Below, piece after piece: positions 34,108-40,974 of a stretch of DNA of 44,588 bases. The DNA is from Caldilinea sp. CFX5. Lineage in GTDB: Bacteria; Chloroflexota; Anaerolineae; Caldilineales; Caldilineaceae. The notes under the pieces were generated by a model. It was not told the origin of the DNA and did not search any database. It was given only the letters and a program-made list of their open reading frames with translations. How positions within the stretch are numbered: position 1 is the first letter of the stretch; each line of letters starts with the position of its first letter. The DNA lies in the NCBI GenBank assembly GCA_021405325.1, contig QWII01000124.1, positions 1-44,588 of the forward strand, written 5' to 3'. Made by a program: the position numbers and the translations under genes.

Positions 34108-34492
34108 CGGCGCTTCGATGGCGCGTTGCGCCTATTGGATGGTCGCTAATTTTGGCCGCTTGGGAATGTCGAAGGGCGTTGTTGCACCTGAACAGCTTCG
34201 GACACAACCAATAGATCCATTCGATTACCTTGTGTTGAGCGTAGCATAGCAGGTCGGCGTCACCGATGCGGCACGGCGCCGTCACCAAACGCTCACCGCG
34301 GCATGACTTTTGTGCTTCTTTTTAACTTTGGTGATGGCCTGGTGATTGCGCGGTAACTACGTCGGTGCGTGGCACTGATCAGGCGTAGCTTGTTCATCCG
34401 ACCAATGTTTGACCAGTGCCGCGCACCGACGTAGTTATTGTGCGAGATTAAAACGGTTCGTCGCTTAGGCGGTTGTGCGTATCTGGCGTTAT
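34108..34492. other. Intergenic region between regulator and CIS operon
   Basis: These 385 nt separate the regulator stop from the first CIS gene. They contain the family A hairpin copy 2 and about 245 nt that should hold the CIS promoter and any activator site. Minus-strand TATGCT near 34245 is a possible -10, but no good -35 was found. Frames here lack ribosome sites and family likeness. Confidence 0.5.
34354..34437. repeat. Long hairpin repeat, family A copy 2
   Basis: The arms are 28 nt (34354-34381 and 34410-34437), with one wobble and one A/C mismatch. Loop and arms are nearly identical to the element at 65-150. Pair C74-G141 of copy 1 is T34362-A34429 here, and wobble G68.T147 is A-T, so pairing is kept through sequence change. 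Confidence 0.8.
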
Positions 34493-35437
34493 TCAGCGGG
34501 GTTTCCCGGCTGATTTACCAGCGGAGGGTGCGTTGTCGGTGTACTGTTCGAGGAGGTTGATCGTGCGGCCAAGCTGGGTACTTGCCTGGTCAAGCCATTT
34601 TCTTGCCAGCTTTAGCTCGCGCAGGGCTTGCTGGAAATCAATGGGCGATGGTTGGGCAGCACCGTCAAGGGCGCGGGAAAATGTCACCCCGGTCATTTGG
34701 GCATAGAGGAATTGCGTTTCTTCCATTGGCTCCACCCCCAGTTCGTCGGCAATCACTGCGCGGCAATGGTCATATTGTTGAATCGCCTTGGTCCGTTGTC
34801 CGGTTTGGAGATAGAGCCGGATCATGGCCCGGTGGATTTCCTCACGCAGGGGGTCCAACGCTAGAATTTGCTGACCATAACTGAGACTGTATGCGTACTC
34901 TTTATGGTCTGTATAGTAATGCATAAGCTGGGCAAGACCGTTCAAATGAAGGCGACGGAGGCGTTCACGCTCGCGCAGCGCCCAATCCTCATAGAAGCCT
35001 TCCAGCAATTCGCCGGTGTAACAGTGACAAGTTGTTTCCAACTGTTCGACTTGTGCCGGGGTCATGGCTGCCGGCGGTATCCGTAAGAGCGCACTTACCT
35101 GGTCAAAACGCTCAACATCAAACCAATAGTCACTCTCCCAATTAAAACCGACCTGACCATCCTCGGTGCTCACAACATAGCGCCCGGCGTCACAACTCAC
35201 GGTAGCTAAGGTCGTGCGCAGGCGCCAAAGCGCAGAATTGAGACAACTGCGGGCGCGTGACTCGCTATGTTCCCCCCAAAAGAGACCCAGAATGCGCTCA
35301 CGCGGGATCAATTGATGGGGTTGCAGGAGGAGATAGGCAAAGAGGGAAAGCCCGGCGCGCGTGAATTTCACAGCGGCAGGTGCATTAGGCAGGACGATGC
35401 GGGGTTGACCTAATAAGAAGATATGCATTTTGTCCAC
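34493..35437 (-). CDS. SARP-like BTAD-domain transcriptional activator
   Basis: This 314-aa regulator has an N-terminal winged-helix DNA-binding domain (about 1-100; FTRAGLSLFAYLLLQPHQLIPRERIL, SCLNSALWRLRTTL) followed by a BTAD domain (about 105-245; YTGELLEGFYEDWALRERERL, DPLREEIHRAMIRLYLQTGQRTKAIQQYDHC, ADELGVEP). There is no NB-ARC or sensor domain, so control is probably by expression level or small-molecule binding to the BTAD. The GTG start at 35437 has AGGAGG 5 nt upstream; an ATG nine bases later lacks that spacing. It is transcribed toward the CIS operon, 385 nt before its first gene, so CIS activation is a good guess. Confidence 0.9.
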   Translation of the reverse strand: MDKMHIFLLGQPRIVLPNAPAAVKFTRAGLSLFAYLLLQPHQLIPRERILGLFWGEHSESRARSCLNSALWRLRTTLATVSCDAGRYVVSTEDGQVGFNWESDYWFDVERFDQVSALLRIPPAAMTPAQVEQLETTCHCYTGELLEGFYEDWALRERERLRRLHLNGLAQLMHYYTDHKEYAYSLSYGQQILALDPLREEIHRAMIRLYLQTGQRTKAIQQYDHCRAVIADELGVEPMEETQFLYAQMTGVTFSRALDGAAQPSPIDFQQALRELKLARKWLDQASTQLGRTINLLEQYTDNAPSAGKSAGKPR

Positions 35438-35579
35438 TGGAGCCTCCTACAAAATGAACAGCAACGTTGTAATGAACAGCAGCGTCATAGAGAGCAGCAC
35501 AAACGATGGACAGTGAGTAGCAATAGCATCAATAATAAACGGATTTTATATGATAATTTACCCTTTGACCTTCCCCAAA

Positions 35580-35607
35580 TTGCTAAATTTTATAACCTCA
35601 GTATACT
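35580..35607 (+). promoter_or_regulatory. Probable glyS promoter
   Basis: TTGCTA at 35580-35585 and TATACT at 35602-35607 are 16 nt apart (4/6 and 5/6 matches to consensus). Transcription would start near 35614, leaving a leader of about 230 nt, the length expected for a T-box. Confidence 0.5.
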
Positions 35608-35613
35608 TATCTG

Positions 35614-35842
35614 CTACGCGGCGTTGAACGGTAGTGGCGCACCGGGAGTCGCACCAATTGCATAAAAGTGGACAAAAGATTTTTGATTGCCGATTTTTGC
35701 TTGAGGACAACTGTCCGGCAGAACAAGCTAAAATCCCAAATCAAAAATCATTTGTCAAGTGGGGTGGAACCGCCTCGGACTTTCTGGGGTCCCCACAATC
35801 ATGCGTTTTTGGAATGGTTGTGGCACACAGAAAGGAGCTTTT
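35614..35842 (+). promoter_or_regulatory. T-box-like leader of glyS
   Basis: The segment 35759-35796 folds as a T-box antiterminator: GTGGGG pairs with CCCCAC, leaving the conserved TGGAACC bulge (35765-35771) and a second helix GCCTC/GGGGT. T-boxes sense uncharged tRNA, here expected tRNA-Gly, and turn on synthetase genes. Upstream, 18-nt arms 35671-35688 and 35739-35756 pair with one mismatch and could frame the upstream stem region; a GGC at 35717-35719 is a possible specifier but is unproven. No U-tract terminator is seen. Instead CTTTCTG in the antiterminator loop (35780-35786) complements CAGAAAG at 35828-35834, which overlaps the ribosome site, so control may be translational. Confidence 0.65.
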
Positions 35843-37246
35843 ATGGCGTCTCCACAACTCACCCTCGACACCATTGTCGCCCTCTGTAAGCGACGGGGGT
35901 TTGTCTACCCCACCTCGGAAATCTATGGCGGTCTCGCCAACTCGTATGACTATGGCCCCCTCGGCGCTGAACTGCTGAGAAATATCCGCAATGCCTGGTG
36001 GCGCGAATTTATCACCAAACGCGAGGATATGATCGGCCTGGACAGCGCCATCATCCTCCATCCCCAGACCTGGGTGGCCTCCGGTCATGTCGGCTCGTTT
36101 ACCGACCCGCTTGTTGAAGACAAAGTCACCCACAAACGCTATCGCGCCGATCACTTGATCGAGCAGTGGCTGGCGCGCCCGGAGAACAAGGGCGTCACGG
36201 TCGATGTCACGGCAATGAAGACCCCGGACATGGCCGCCTTCCTGCGCGAATACAAAGTCCTCAGCCCGCAGGGCAACCCGATCACCGAACCAAAGGATTT
36301 TAATATTCTCTTTGAAACGGGCATTGGTGTGGTCGCCGGCGAGAAGTCTACGGTCTATCTACGTGGCGAGACGGCGCAGGGCATCTTTACCAACTTCAAG
36401 CAGATCCTCAACTCGACGCGCGTCAAGCTGCCCTTTGGCGTCGGCCAGATCGGCAAAAGCTTCCGCAATGAGATCACCACCGGTCAATTTATCTTCCGCA
36501 CGCTGGAATTTGAACAGGCCGAGATCGAATATTTCTTTGACCCGGAAGAGACCCCCTGGCGGTCACTTTTCGAGGATTGGCAGAACAACATGTGGCGCTT
36601 TATCACCGACGGGTTGGGCATCCGCACGGAGAATCTGCGCTGGCGGCGCCACAATGATCGCGAACGCAGCCACTACAGCACCGACACCTACGATCTCGAC
36701 TACCAATTCCCCTTTGGCTGGAAGGAGCTATGGGGCGTCGCCTATCGCACCGACTATGACCTGCGCCAGCATATCGAGCATTCGGGCCAGTCGTTGGAGT
36801 ATGTCGATCCCAACAGCGGGCGCAAATTTGTGCCCCATGTGATCGAGCCGGCGGTTGGCATCACGCGTATTTTCCTCATGATGCTCTGTGACGCCTATTG
36901 GGAAGACACGGAACGCAACCGCACGGTGCTAAAACTGAAGCCAAACTTAGCGCCCTATCAGGCGGCGGTCTTCCCACTGGTCAAGAATAAACCCGATCTG
37001 GTCGAACGAGCGCGCGCCATCTACAACGATCTGCTGGATGAGATGGCCGTGGTCTGGGATGACCGGGGCAATATCGGCAAGCGCTATCTGGCCCAGGATG
37101 AGATCGGCACGCCCTTCTGTGTGACGGTGGATTACCAAACGTTGGATGATCAGACCGTAACAGTACGGAAGCGCGATGATGCTACACAAGAGCGGGTCGA
37201 TGCGAGTACATTAACGACGTACCTACGTAACGCAATGAAACATTAA
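35843..37246 (+). CDS. glyS: Glycyl-tRNA synthetase, alpha2 type
   Basis: This 467-aa class II synthetase charges tRNA-Gly. The start MASPQLTLDTIVALCKRRGFVYP is at ATG 35843 with AAAGGAG 6 nt upstream. Motif 2 is in RGETAQGIFTNFKQ and FGVGQIGKSFRNEI...EFEQAEIEYF, and motif 3 in EPAVGITRIFLMML. The C-terminal ~110 residues (APYQAAVFPLVKN, DDRGNIGKRYLAQDEIG) form the anticodon-binding domain. Length matches bacterial dimeric GlyRS rather than the GlyQ/GlyS tetramer. It is preceded by a T-box-like leader and followed by a 12-nt inverted repeat. Confidence 0.96.
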   Translation: MASPQLTLDTIVALCKRRGFVYPTSEIYGGLANSYDYGPLGAELLRNIRNAWWREFITKREDMIGLDSAIILHPQTWVASGHVGSFTDPLVEDKVTHKRYRADHLIEQWLARPENKGVTVDVTAMKTPDMAAFLREYKVLSPQGNPITEPKDFNILFETGIGVVAGEKSTVYLRGETAQGIFTNFKQILNSTRVKLPFGVGQIGKSFRNEITTGQFIFRTLEFEQAEIEYFFDPEETPWRSLFEDWQNNMWRFITDGLGIRTENLRWRRHNDRERSHYSTDTYDLDYQFPFGWKELWGVAYRTDYDLRQHIEHSGQSLEYVDPNSGRKFVPHVIEPAVGITRIFLMMLCDAYWEDTERNRTVLKLKPNLAPYQAAVFPLVKNKPDLVERARAIYNDLLDEMAVVWDDRGNIGKRYLAQDEIGTPFCVTVDYQTLDDQTVTVRKRDDATQERVDASTLTTYLRNAMKH

Positions 37247-37257
37247 AAATTGCTGCC

Positions 37258-37310
37258 GTCATCCTGTAACGATTTTGTGAAGATTAAAGGGCATATCCTT
37301 ACAGGATGAC
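37258..37310 (+). terminator. Inverted repeat after glyS
   Basis: Perfect 12-nt arms (37258-37269 and 37299-37310, gtcatcctgtaa) enclose a 29-nt loop, starting 11 nt after the glyS stop. There is no U-tract on the plus strand, so this is a weak terminator candidate. Confidence 0.4.
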
Positions 37311-37340
37311 AAAATTTGCTATTCTGATCAAAAGGTGCGC

Positions 37341-37610
37341 ATGGCACGGCATATTAATTTTGCTGATGTGCTTGAAATCCTCTCCAGAGAAGTGATCGCG
37401 AGCGGGAATGGCGTACATGTTCGTCATGCACTTAATAAACAGTTTGGGCGTGGCAACTGGCGCAAAGTGAAAGGCGCTGTTTTGTGGCGAAGGCCAGAAG
37501 ATGGTACGATATGGATCATTGAAGCGCATTGGTTTGAAGCGCATGGCATCGGGCGGGAGTTACCCAAATTGGTTCGCTATTTGGAGAAGGAGTGGGATCA
37601 TGGGCGCTAA
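37341..37610 (+). CDS. Small basic protein, first gene of a possible toxin-antitoxin pair
   Basis: The 89-aa product begins at ATG 37341 (AAAAGG 5 nt upstream; a GTG six bases earlier would be too close). It is basic, with a helix INFADVLEILSREVI, then HALNKQFGRGNWRKVKGAVLWRR and IWIIEAHWFEAHGIG. It is not a family I can name. The last 11 nt overlap the next gene, a ribbon-helix-helix-like protein, so the two are co-translated. Toxin-first pairs with a repressor-like second gene exist (for example higBA), but the toxin role here is only inferred. Confidence 0.65.
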   Translation: MARHINFADVLEILSREVIASGNGVHVRHALNKQFGRGNWRKVKGAVLWRRPEDGTIWIIEAHWFEAHGIGRELPKLVRYLEKEWDHGR

Positions 37611-37950
37611 ATATGTCCGTTGCATTGCCATTGGCGATGATCCGATCTCATTGACGGTTGGTGAGATTTACGAAACACTGGGGTTAACCGCGGCTGAACA
37701 AAAGGATGGTTGGCTGCGAATCATCGATAATGAGGGTGAACCCTATCTACATCCGGCTCAGTTGTTTGAACCAATTGATGAAGCGGCCTTTGCTTCGATC
37801 CGTTCTGAGGCGATTACCATTCACCTGACAGGACTCTTAAAATTAAAGATTCGGGATGCTGCGCACGCCAAAGGTATCAGTCTGGGCGCATTTTTGCGTG
37901 AAGTCGCCGAAGAGCGCTTGGATTTACCAGAGGCTCTACAATCACGCTAA
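37600..37950 (+). CDS. Protein with SH3-like N-terminus and ribbon-helix-helix-like C-terminus
   Basis: The 116-aa frame starts at ATG 37600 with AAGGAG 8 nt upstream, overlapping the previous gene by 11 nt. Residues 1-60 (YVRCIAIGDDPISLTVGEIYETLGL, GWLRIIDNEGEPYLHPAQLFEPI) look like a small beta-barrel. Residues 70-110 (AITIHLTGLLKLKIRDAAHAKGISLGAFLREVAEERL) have the strand-helix-helix pattern of CopG/Arc proteins. It could be an antitoxin that represses its own operon; the toxin partner would be the upstream gene. Not proven. Confidence 0.65.
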   Translation: MGAKYVRCIAIGDDPISLTVGEIYETLGLTAAEQKDGWLRIIDNEGEPYLHPAQLFEPIDEAAFASIRSEAITIHLTGLLKLKIRDAAHAKGISLGAFLREVAEERLDLPEALQSR

Positions 37951-37963
37951 CCGTTTGCCCCTA

Positions 37964-38704
37964 TCACACCCCGCTCCACTCCACCCATTCGCCGCGCTCA
38001 TCTTGCACATGGGCCAACCCATTGTGATCCCAGTAGATTAGCCGATCGGTCAGGAGAATAATGACGGCGCGCGTGCGCGCTACCTTTTCATCGGTGTTGG
38101 TGGCGTCGAGACCCCAGGCGGCGTAGATTTGCCCATTGGTGCGGCTGATGGTGCGTTTGTCACGAAAGCCCAGCCGTTCGGCGATCTGTTCGTTGGTCAG
38201 GCCGCGCGCCAATAAATGGGCCACCACTTGTTCGTTGGGTTCGAGCAGGGCCAGCGGCGCGTGTTCATCGCGATGGCGCACCTCCTGCACGCGCGCTTCG
38301 ATCTCCGGGTCGATAAAGCTGCGCCCTTCAATGGCATCGGTCAGCAGCGGAAAGACCATTTGGGGCAAAAGATAGTTCGATTTGCGCACATAGGCATAGT
38401 GGCTGAGGATGCCGGAGTTGCGAAAGTCGCGATAGTAGGCGTCATCATCCTGAATCGAGTAGAAAACCACCGGTAAGCGCGGAAATTCGCGGCGAATGGC
38501 CACGGCGGCCTGAATGCCATTCATCTCGCCCGCCAGTTGCACATCCATCAAGATCACATCGGGCGGCCCCTCTAAACAAAAGGCAAGCGCCGCTTCACCA
38601 CTATCACAATGGTGCGTCACCTGCACTTTGCCGGTTGCCTGCAAACCGCTCCTAAGCGCAGCGCGCAAGTTGTGATTATCTTCCACAATCAACAGGTTTA
38701 CCAT
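37964..38704 (-). CDS. NarL/LuxR-type response regulator
   Basis: This 246-aa two-component regulator has an N-terminal receiver domain (1-~125) with VNLLIVEDN acidic residues, the phosphoacceptor Asp54 in VILMDVQLAG and a conserved Lys near 109 (YVRKSNY). The C-terminal part (~150-220) contains a LuxR-type helix-turn-helix (LEPNEQVVAHLLARGLTNEQIAERLGF), followed by an atypical tail that ends WVEWSGV. No histidine kinase gene is adjacent, so it may be an orphan or pair with a kinase elsewhere. It is convergent with the two-gene unit, 13 nt from its stop. Confidence 0.9.
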   Translation of the reverse strand: MVNLLIVEDNHNLRAALRSGLQATGKVQVTHHCDSGEAALAFCLEGPPDVILMDVQLAGEMNGIQAAVAIRREFPRLPVVFYSIQDDDAYYRDFRNSGILSHYAYVRKSNYLLPQMVFPLLTDAIEGRSFIDPEIEARVQEVRHRDEHAPLALLEPNEQVVAHLLARGLTNEQIAERLGFRDKRTISRTNGQIYAAWGLDATNTDEKVARTRAVIILLTDRLIYWDHNGLAHVQDERGEWVEWSGV

Positions 38705-38933
38705 CGTGGCCGCCTATTTCTATTGAACTTTTCTCAGCGCAGTTATGGCGCTTGGCTGGTTATCACATTACTCAAAATGAAGCGAAAAGTCAAGCATGGC
38801 TGGCTTTGTGACTAGGGCAACCCATGTTTGATCGCAGCTTAGTCGATTGTTGTAGTCATGACAAGATGTTAAGTACAACAAAGCGCGCACTCAAGACGTT
38901 GCAATTGACCGATTACTCTGGTACTTATAGCCG

Positions 38934-38939
38934 TATAAT
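38934..38939 (+). promoter_or_regulatory. -10 element upstream of the 129-aa gene
   Basis: A perfect TATAAT sits 50 nt before ATG 38990. The -35 at 17-nt spacing is poor (GATTAC), though TTGACC lies 23 nt upstream. The intergenic space (38705-38989) also must carry the promoter for the divergent response regulator. Confidence 0.4.
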
Positions 38940-38989
38940 GAAGGATAGTGTTGTTAGGCAAATCCGCTAGGTTTTTTGGGAGAAACGTC

Positions 38990-39379
38990 ATGCAGATCGT
39001 CATTGTTGCCCCCGCCGTGCTGCCCCAATCAATGGTGCCAACCAGGGCCACCCCGCCCCAATTGGCTATGCACCTGGCGGCTTCCACGCCGGTGCGCCAT
39101 CGCGTTACGATTGTTGATAGCGCCGGCGCCGCTCGCCGTTGCGCCGAGCCGGCTGATCTCTATGTTTTGCTTTGGTCGTATGAGTACTCGCCCCGTTTGA
39201 TCGAAACCGCCTTGCGCTTGGCGACTTGCGAACCCTTGATTTGTGTCTGGGATGGCCCTACGCCGGCGCCGGTAGACTACCTCTTGGAGTTTTGTGATCA
39301 AGTTGTCTGCGCCACGCCGAACGGCTGGTGGCCCCAATTGTTGACCATGATCGAGAGCGAACAGCGGCAATTGGTGTGA
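38990..39379 (+). CDS. Orphan short protein resembling a B12-binding-type domain fragment
   Basis: The 129-aa product begins at ATG 38990 with GGGAG 8 nt upstream. The opening IVIVAPAVLPQS, then PPQLAMHLAASTP and HRVTIVDS resembles the Rossmann-like N-terminal domain of radical SAM/cobalamin enzymes (PPLGL-type motif and later IxWDGPTP-like region), but no radical SAM domain or cobalamin histidine motif (DxHxxG) is present. It ends in a hydrophilic helix. It may be a stand-alone or truncated domain; the family link is weak. A long hairpin starts 2 nt after its stop. Confidence 0.55.
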   Translation: MQIVIVAPAVLPQSMVPTRATPPQLAMHLAASTPVRHRVTIVDSAGAARRCAEPADLYVLLWSYEYSPRLIETALRLATCEPLICVWDGPTPAPVDYLLEFCDQVVCATPNGWWPQLLTMIESEQRQLV

Positions 39380-39380
39380 T

Positions 39381-39460
39381 AGACGCGGCTTCAGGGGCGC
39401 GGATTATCATTGAACAACCAAAATCCGCGTCTGTGATCCGCGTCCCGTGAAGCCGCGTCT
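39381..39460. repeat. Hairpin after the 129-aa gene
   Basis: Arms 39381-39404 and 39436-39460 pair with a small bulge and carry a repeated CGCGTCT/GCGGAT theme. It begins 2 nt after the stop codon and could end that transcript. A further CCGCGTCTGTGATCCGCG stretch makes alternative foldings possible. Confidence 0.6.
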
Positions 39461-39484
39461 GTACCCCTATCTCCCACCGACAAT

Positions 39485-39513
39485 TTGATGGCAACGCTTC
39501 CCGGTAGTACAAT
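39485..39513 (+). promoter_or_regulatory. Promoter of the GH4 glycosidase gene
   Basis: TTGATG at 39485-39490 and TACAAT at 39508-39513 are 17 nt apart. Transcription should start near 39520, giving a leader of about 50 nt before ATG 39572, with AGGAC as the ribosome site. Confidence 0.55.
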
Positions 39514-39571
39514 AGGAACTATCGTTACCGAACAACCGAGCAACCCTCCTCACCAAAGATAGGACAGACAA

Positions 39572-40894
39572 ATGCCAAAGATTACCTTTATCGGGGCCGG
39601 CAGTTGGGGCTTCACCCGCACCCTGGTGCGCGACCTGCTCACCTTTCCCCTCTTGGAAAATAGCACCATTACCCTGATGGATATCGACCCCGAACGGTTG
39701 GAATTTGCCAGCCAGGCGGTGCGCAAAATTGTGGCCCAGGGCAACTACCCGGCCAAAGTCGAAGCAACCCAGGATCGCGCCGCCGCGCTCCAAGGCGCCG
39801 ACTACGTCATTGTCACCATCCTGGCCGGCGGGCTGGATGTCTGGCGCCATGACATTGAGATCCCCAAACAGTTCGGCATCGACACCAACATCGGCGATAC
39901 GCGCGGCCCTTCCGGCATTTTTCGCGCCTTGCGCACCATCCCGGTGATGGTGGGCATTGCCAAAGATATGGAGCGTTATTGTCCCAACGCCACCATGCTC
40001 AACTATACCAACCCCATGGTGATGCTCTGTCGCGCCATGCAACGCGAGACCAAGATTCAGTTGACCGGTCTCTGTCACAGCGTCCAGGGCACGGCTGAAA
40101 TGCTGGCAAAATGGATCGGCGCACCGATGGCCGAAATTACCTACACCTGCGCCGGCATCAACCATATGGCCTGGTATTTGGAGTATAAGTGGAAGGGTGA
40201 AAATGCCTATCCGCTGATCCGCCAGGCCATCACCGAACGGCCGGAGGTCTACAACGAGGAGATTGTGCGCAACGAGATGTTCCTCCACCTCGACCACTAC
40301 ATCACCGAGTCGAGCGGTCACAACTCGGAGTACAACTGGTGGTTCCGCAAGCGCCCGGACTTGATCGAGAAATATTGCACTCACGGCACGGGGTGGAATC
40401 CCGGTGAATATGCCTACATCATCAAACGCTATGAGGAACGCAATGACAAGTGGCGTGATGATGCCAAAGAGTGGTTGAGCCGCCCGTCGGTCGAGCTAAA
40501 GCGGGGTCATGAATACGCGGCTTACATTATGAATGCGCTGGAAGGGGGCGAACCCTTCCAGTTCAACGGCAATGTGGCGAACAAGAATCTGGTAACGAAT
40601 CTGCCGGCGGATGCTTGTGTCGAAGTGCCGGTCTGGGCCAGCCGCAAGGGGTTGGAAGCCGTCGGCGTCGGCGCCCTGCCGCCCCAATGCGCCCTGTTGA
40701 CCAACCTGAGTTCCTGCATTGAAGAGATGGCGGTCGAAGGCGCCCTCACCGGCAATCCTCGCCTGATCTTCCAAGCCATCGCCCACGACCCGCTCACCGC
40801 GTCTGTTCTCACGCTGGCGGAGATCCAGGAGATGGTCAACGCCATGTTTGATAAGAATGCCCCCCACCTGCCGCAATTCAAACATCTGCGGTAA
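39572..40894 (+). CDS. melA: GH4 family alpha-galactosidase (MelA-like)
   Basis: This 440-aa cytoplasmic glycosidase of family 4 uses NAD+ and a divalent metal to cleave glycosides by a redox-elimination mechanism. Seen in sequence: the Rossmann loop GAGSWGFT (8-15), MDIDPERL for NAD ribose binding, NYTNPM (144-149), and the metal-binding CHS (Cys168) and GINHM (His198) motifs. The CHS motif and length favour the alpha-galactosidase/alpha-glucuronidase branch over 6-phospho-glucosidases. Substrate within GH4 is not certain, so the symbol melA is a family-level name. No transporter or regulator neighbours it, so no operon. A convergent hairpin lies beyond its stop. Confidence 0.88.
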   Translation: MPKITFIGAGSWGFTRTLVRDLLTFPLLENSTITLMDIDPERLEFASQAVRKIVAQGNYPAKVEATQDRAAALQGADYVIVTILAGGLDVWRHDIEIPKQFGIDTNIGDTRGPSGIFRALRTIPVMVGIAKDMERYCPNATMLNYTNPMVMLCRAMQRETKIQLTGLCHSVQGTAEMLAKWIGAPMAEITYTCAGINHMAWYLEYKWKGENAYPLIRQAITERPEVYNEEIVRNEMFLHLDHYITESSGHNSEYNWWFRKRPDLIEKYCTHGTGWNPGEYAYIIKRYEERNDKWRDDAKEWLSRPSVELKRGHEYAAYIMNALEGGEPFQFNGNVANKNLVTNLPADACVEVPVWASRKGLEAVGVGALPPQCALLTNLSSCIEEMAVEGALTGNPRLIFQAIAHDPLTASVLTLAEIQEMVNAMFDKNAPHLPQFKHLR

Positions 40895-40907
40895 CCCCCA
40901 AGCCTCT

Positions 40908-40958
40908 GCCCGCTCGTAGCCGGCACCGGTTGCCTTTTAGGCGCGGCTACGAGCGGGC
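40908..40958. terminator. Family B hairpin copy 2, between convergent genes
   Basis: Perfect 15-nt arms (40908-40922 and 40944-40958) enclose a 21-nt loop holding the same caccggttgccttttaggcg as the element at 11330-11389. It lies between the stops of the GH4 gene (plus) and the M4 protease gene (minus), so it probably serves as a two-way terminator. Confidence 0.65.
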
Positions 40959-40974
40959 TTAATCGCTGTACAGG

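Noticed and set aside
34085..34288. 67-aa minus-strand frame upstream of the CIS operon
   Set aside because: No ribosome site, Cys/His-rich random composition, and it overlaps the start of the 76-aa gene.
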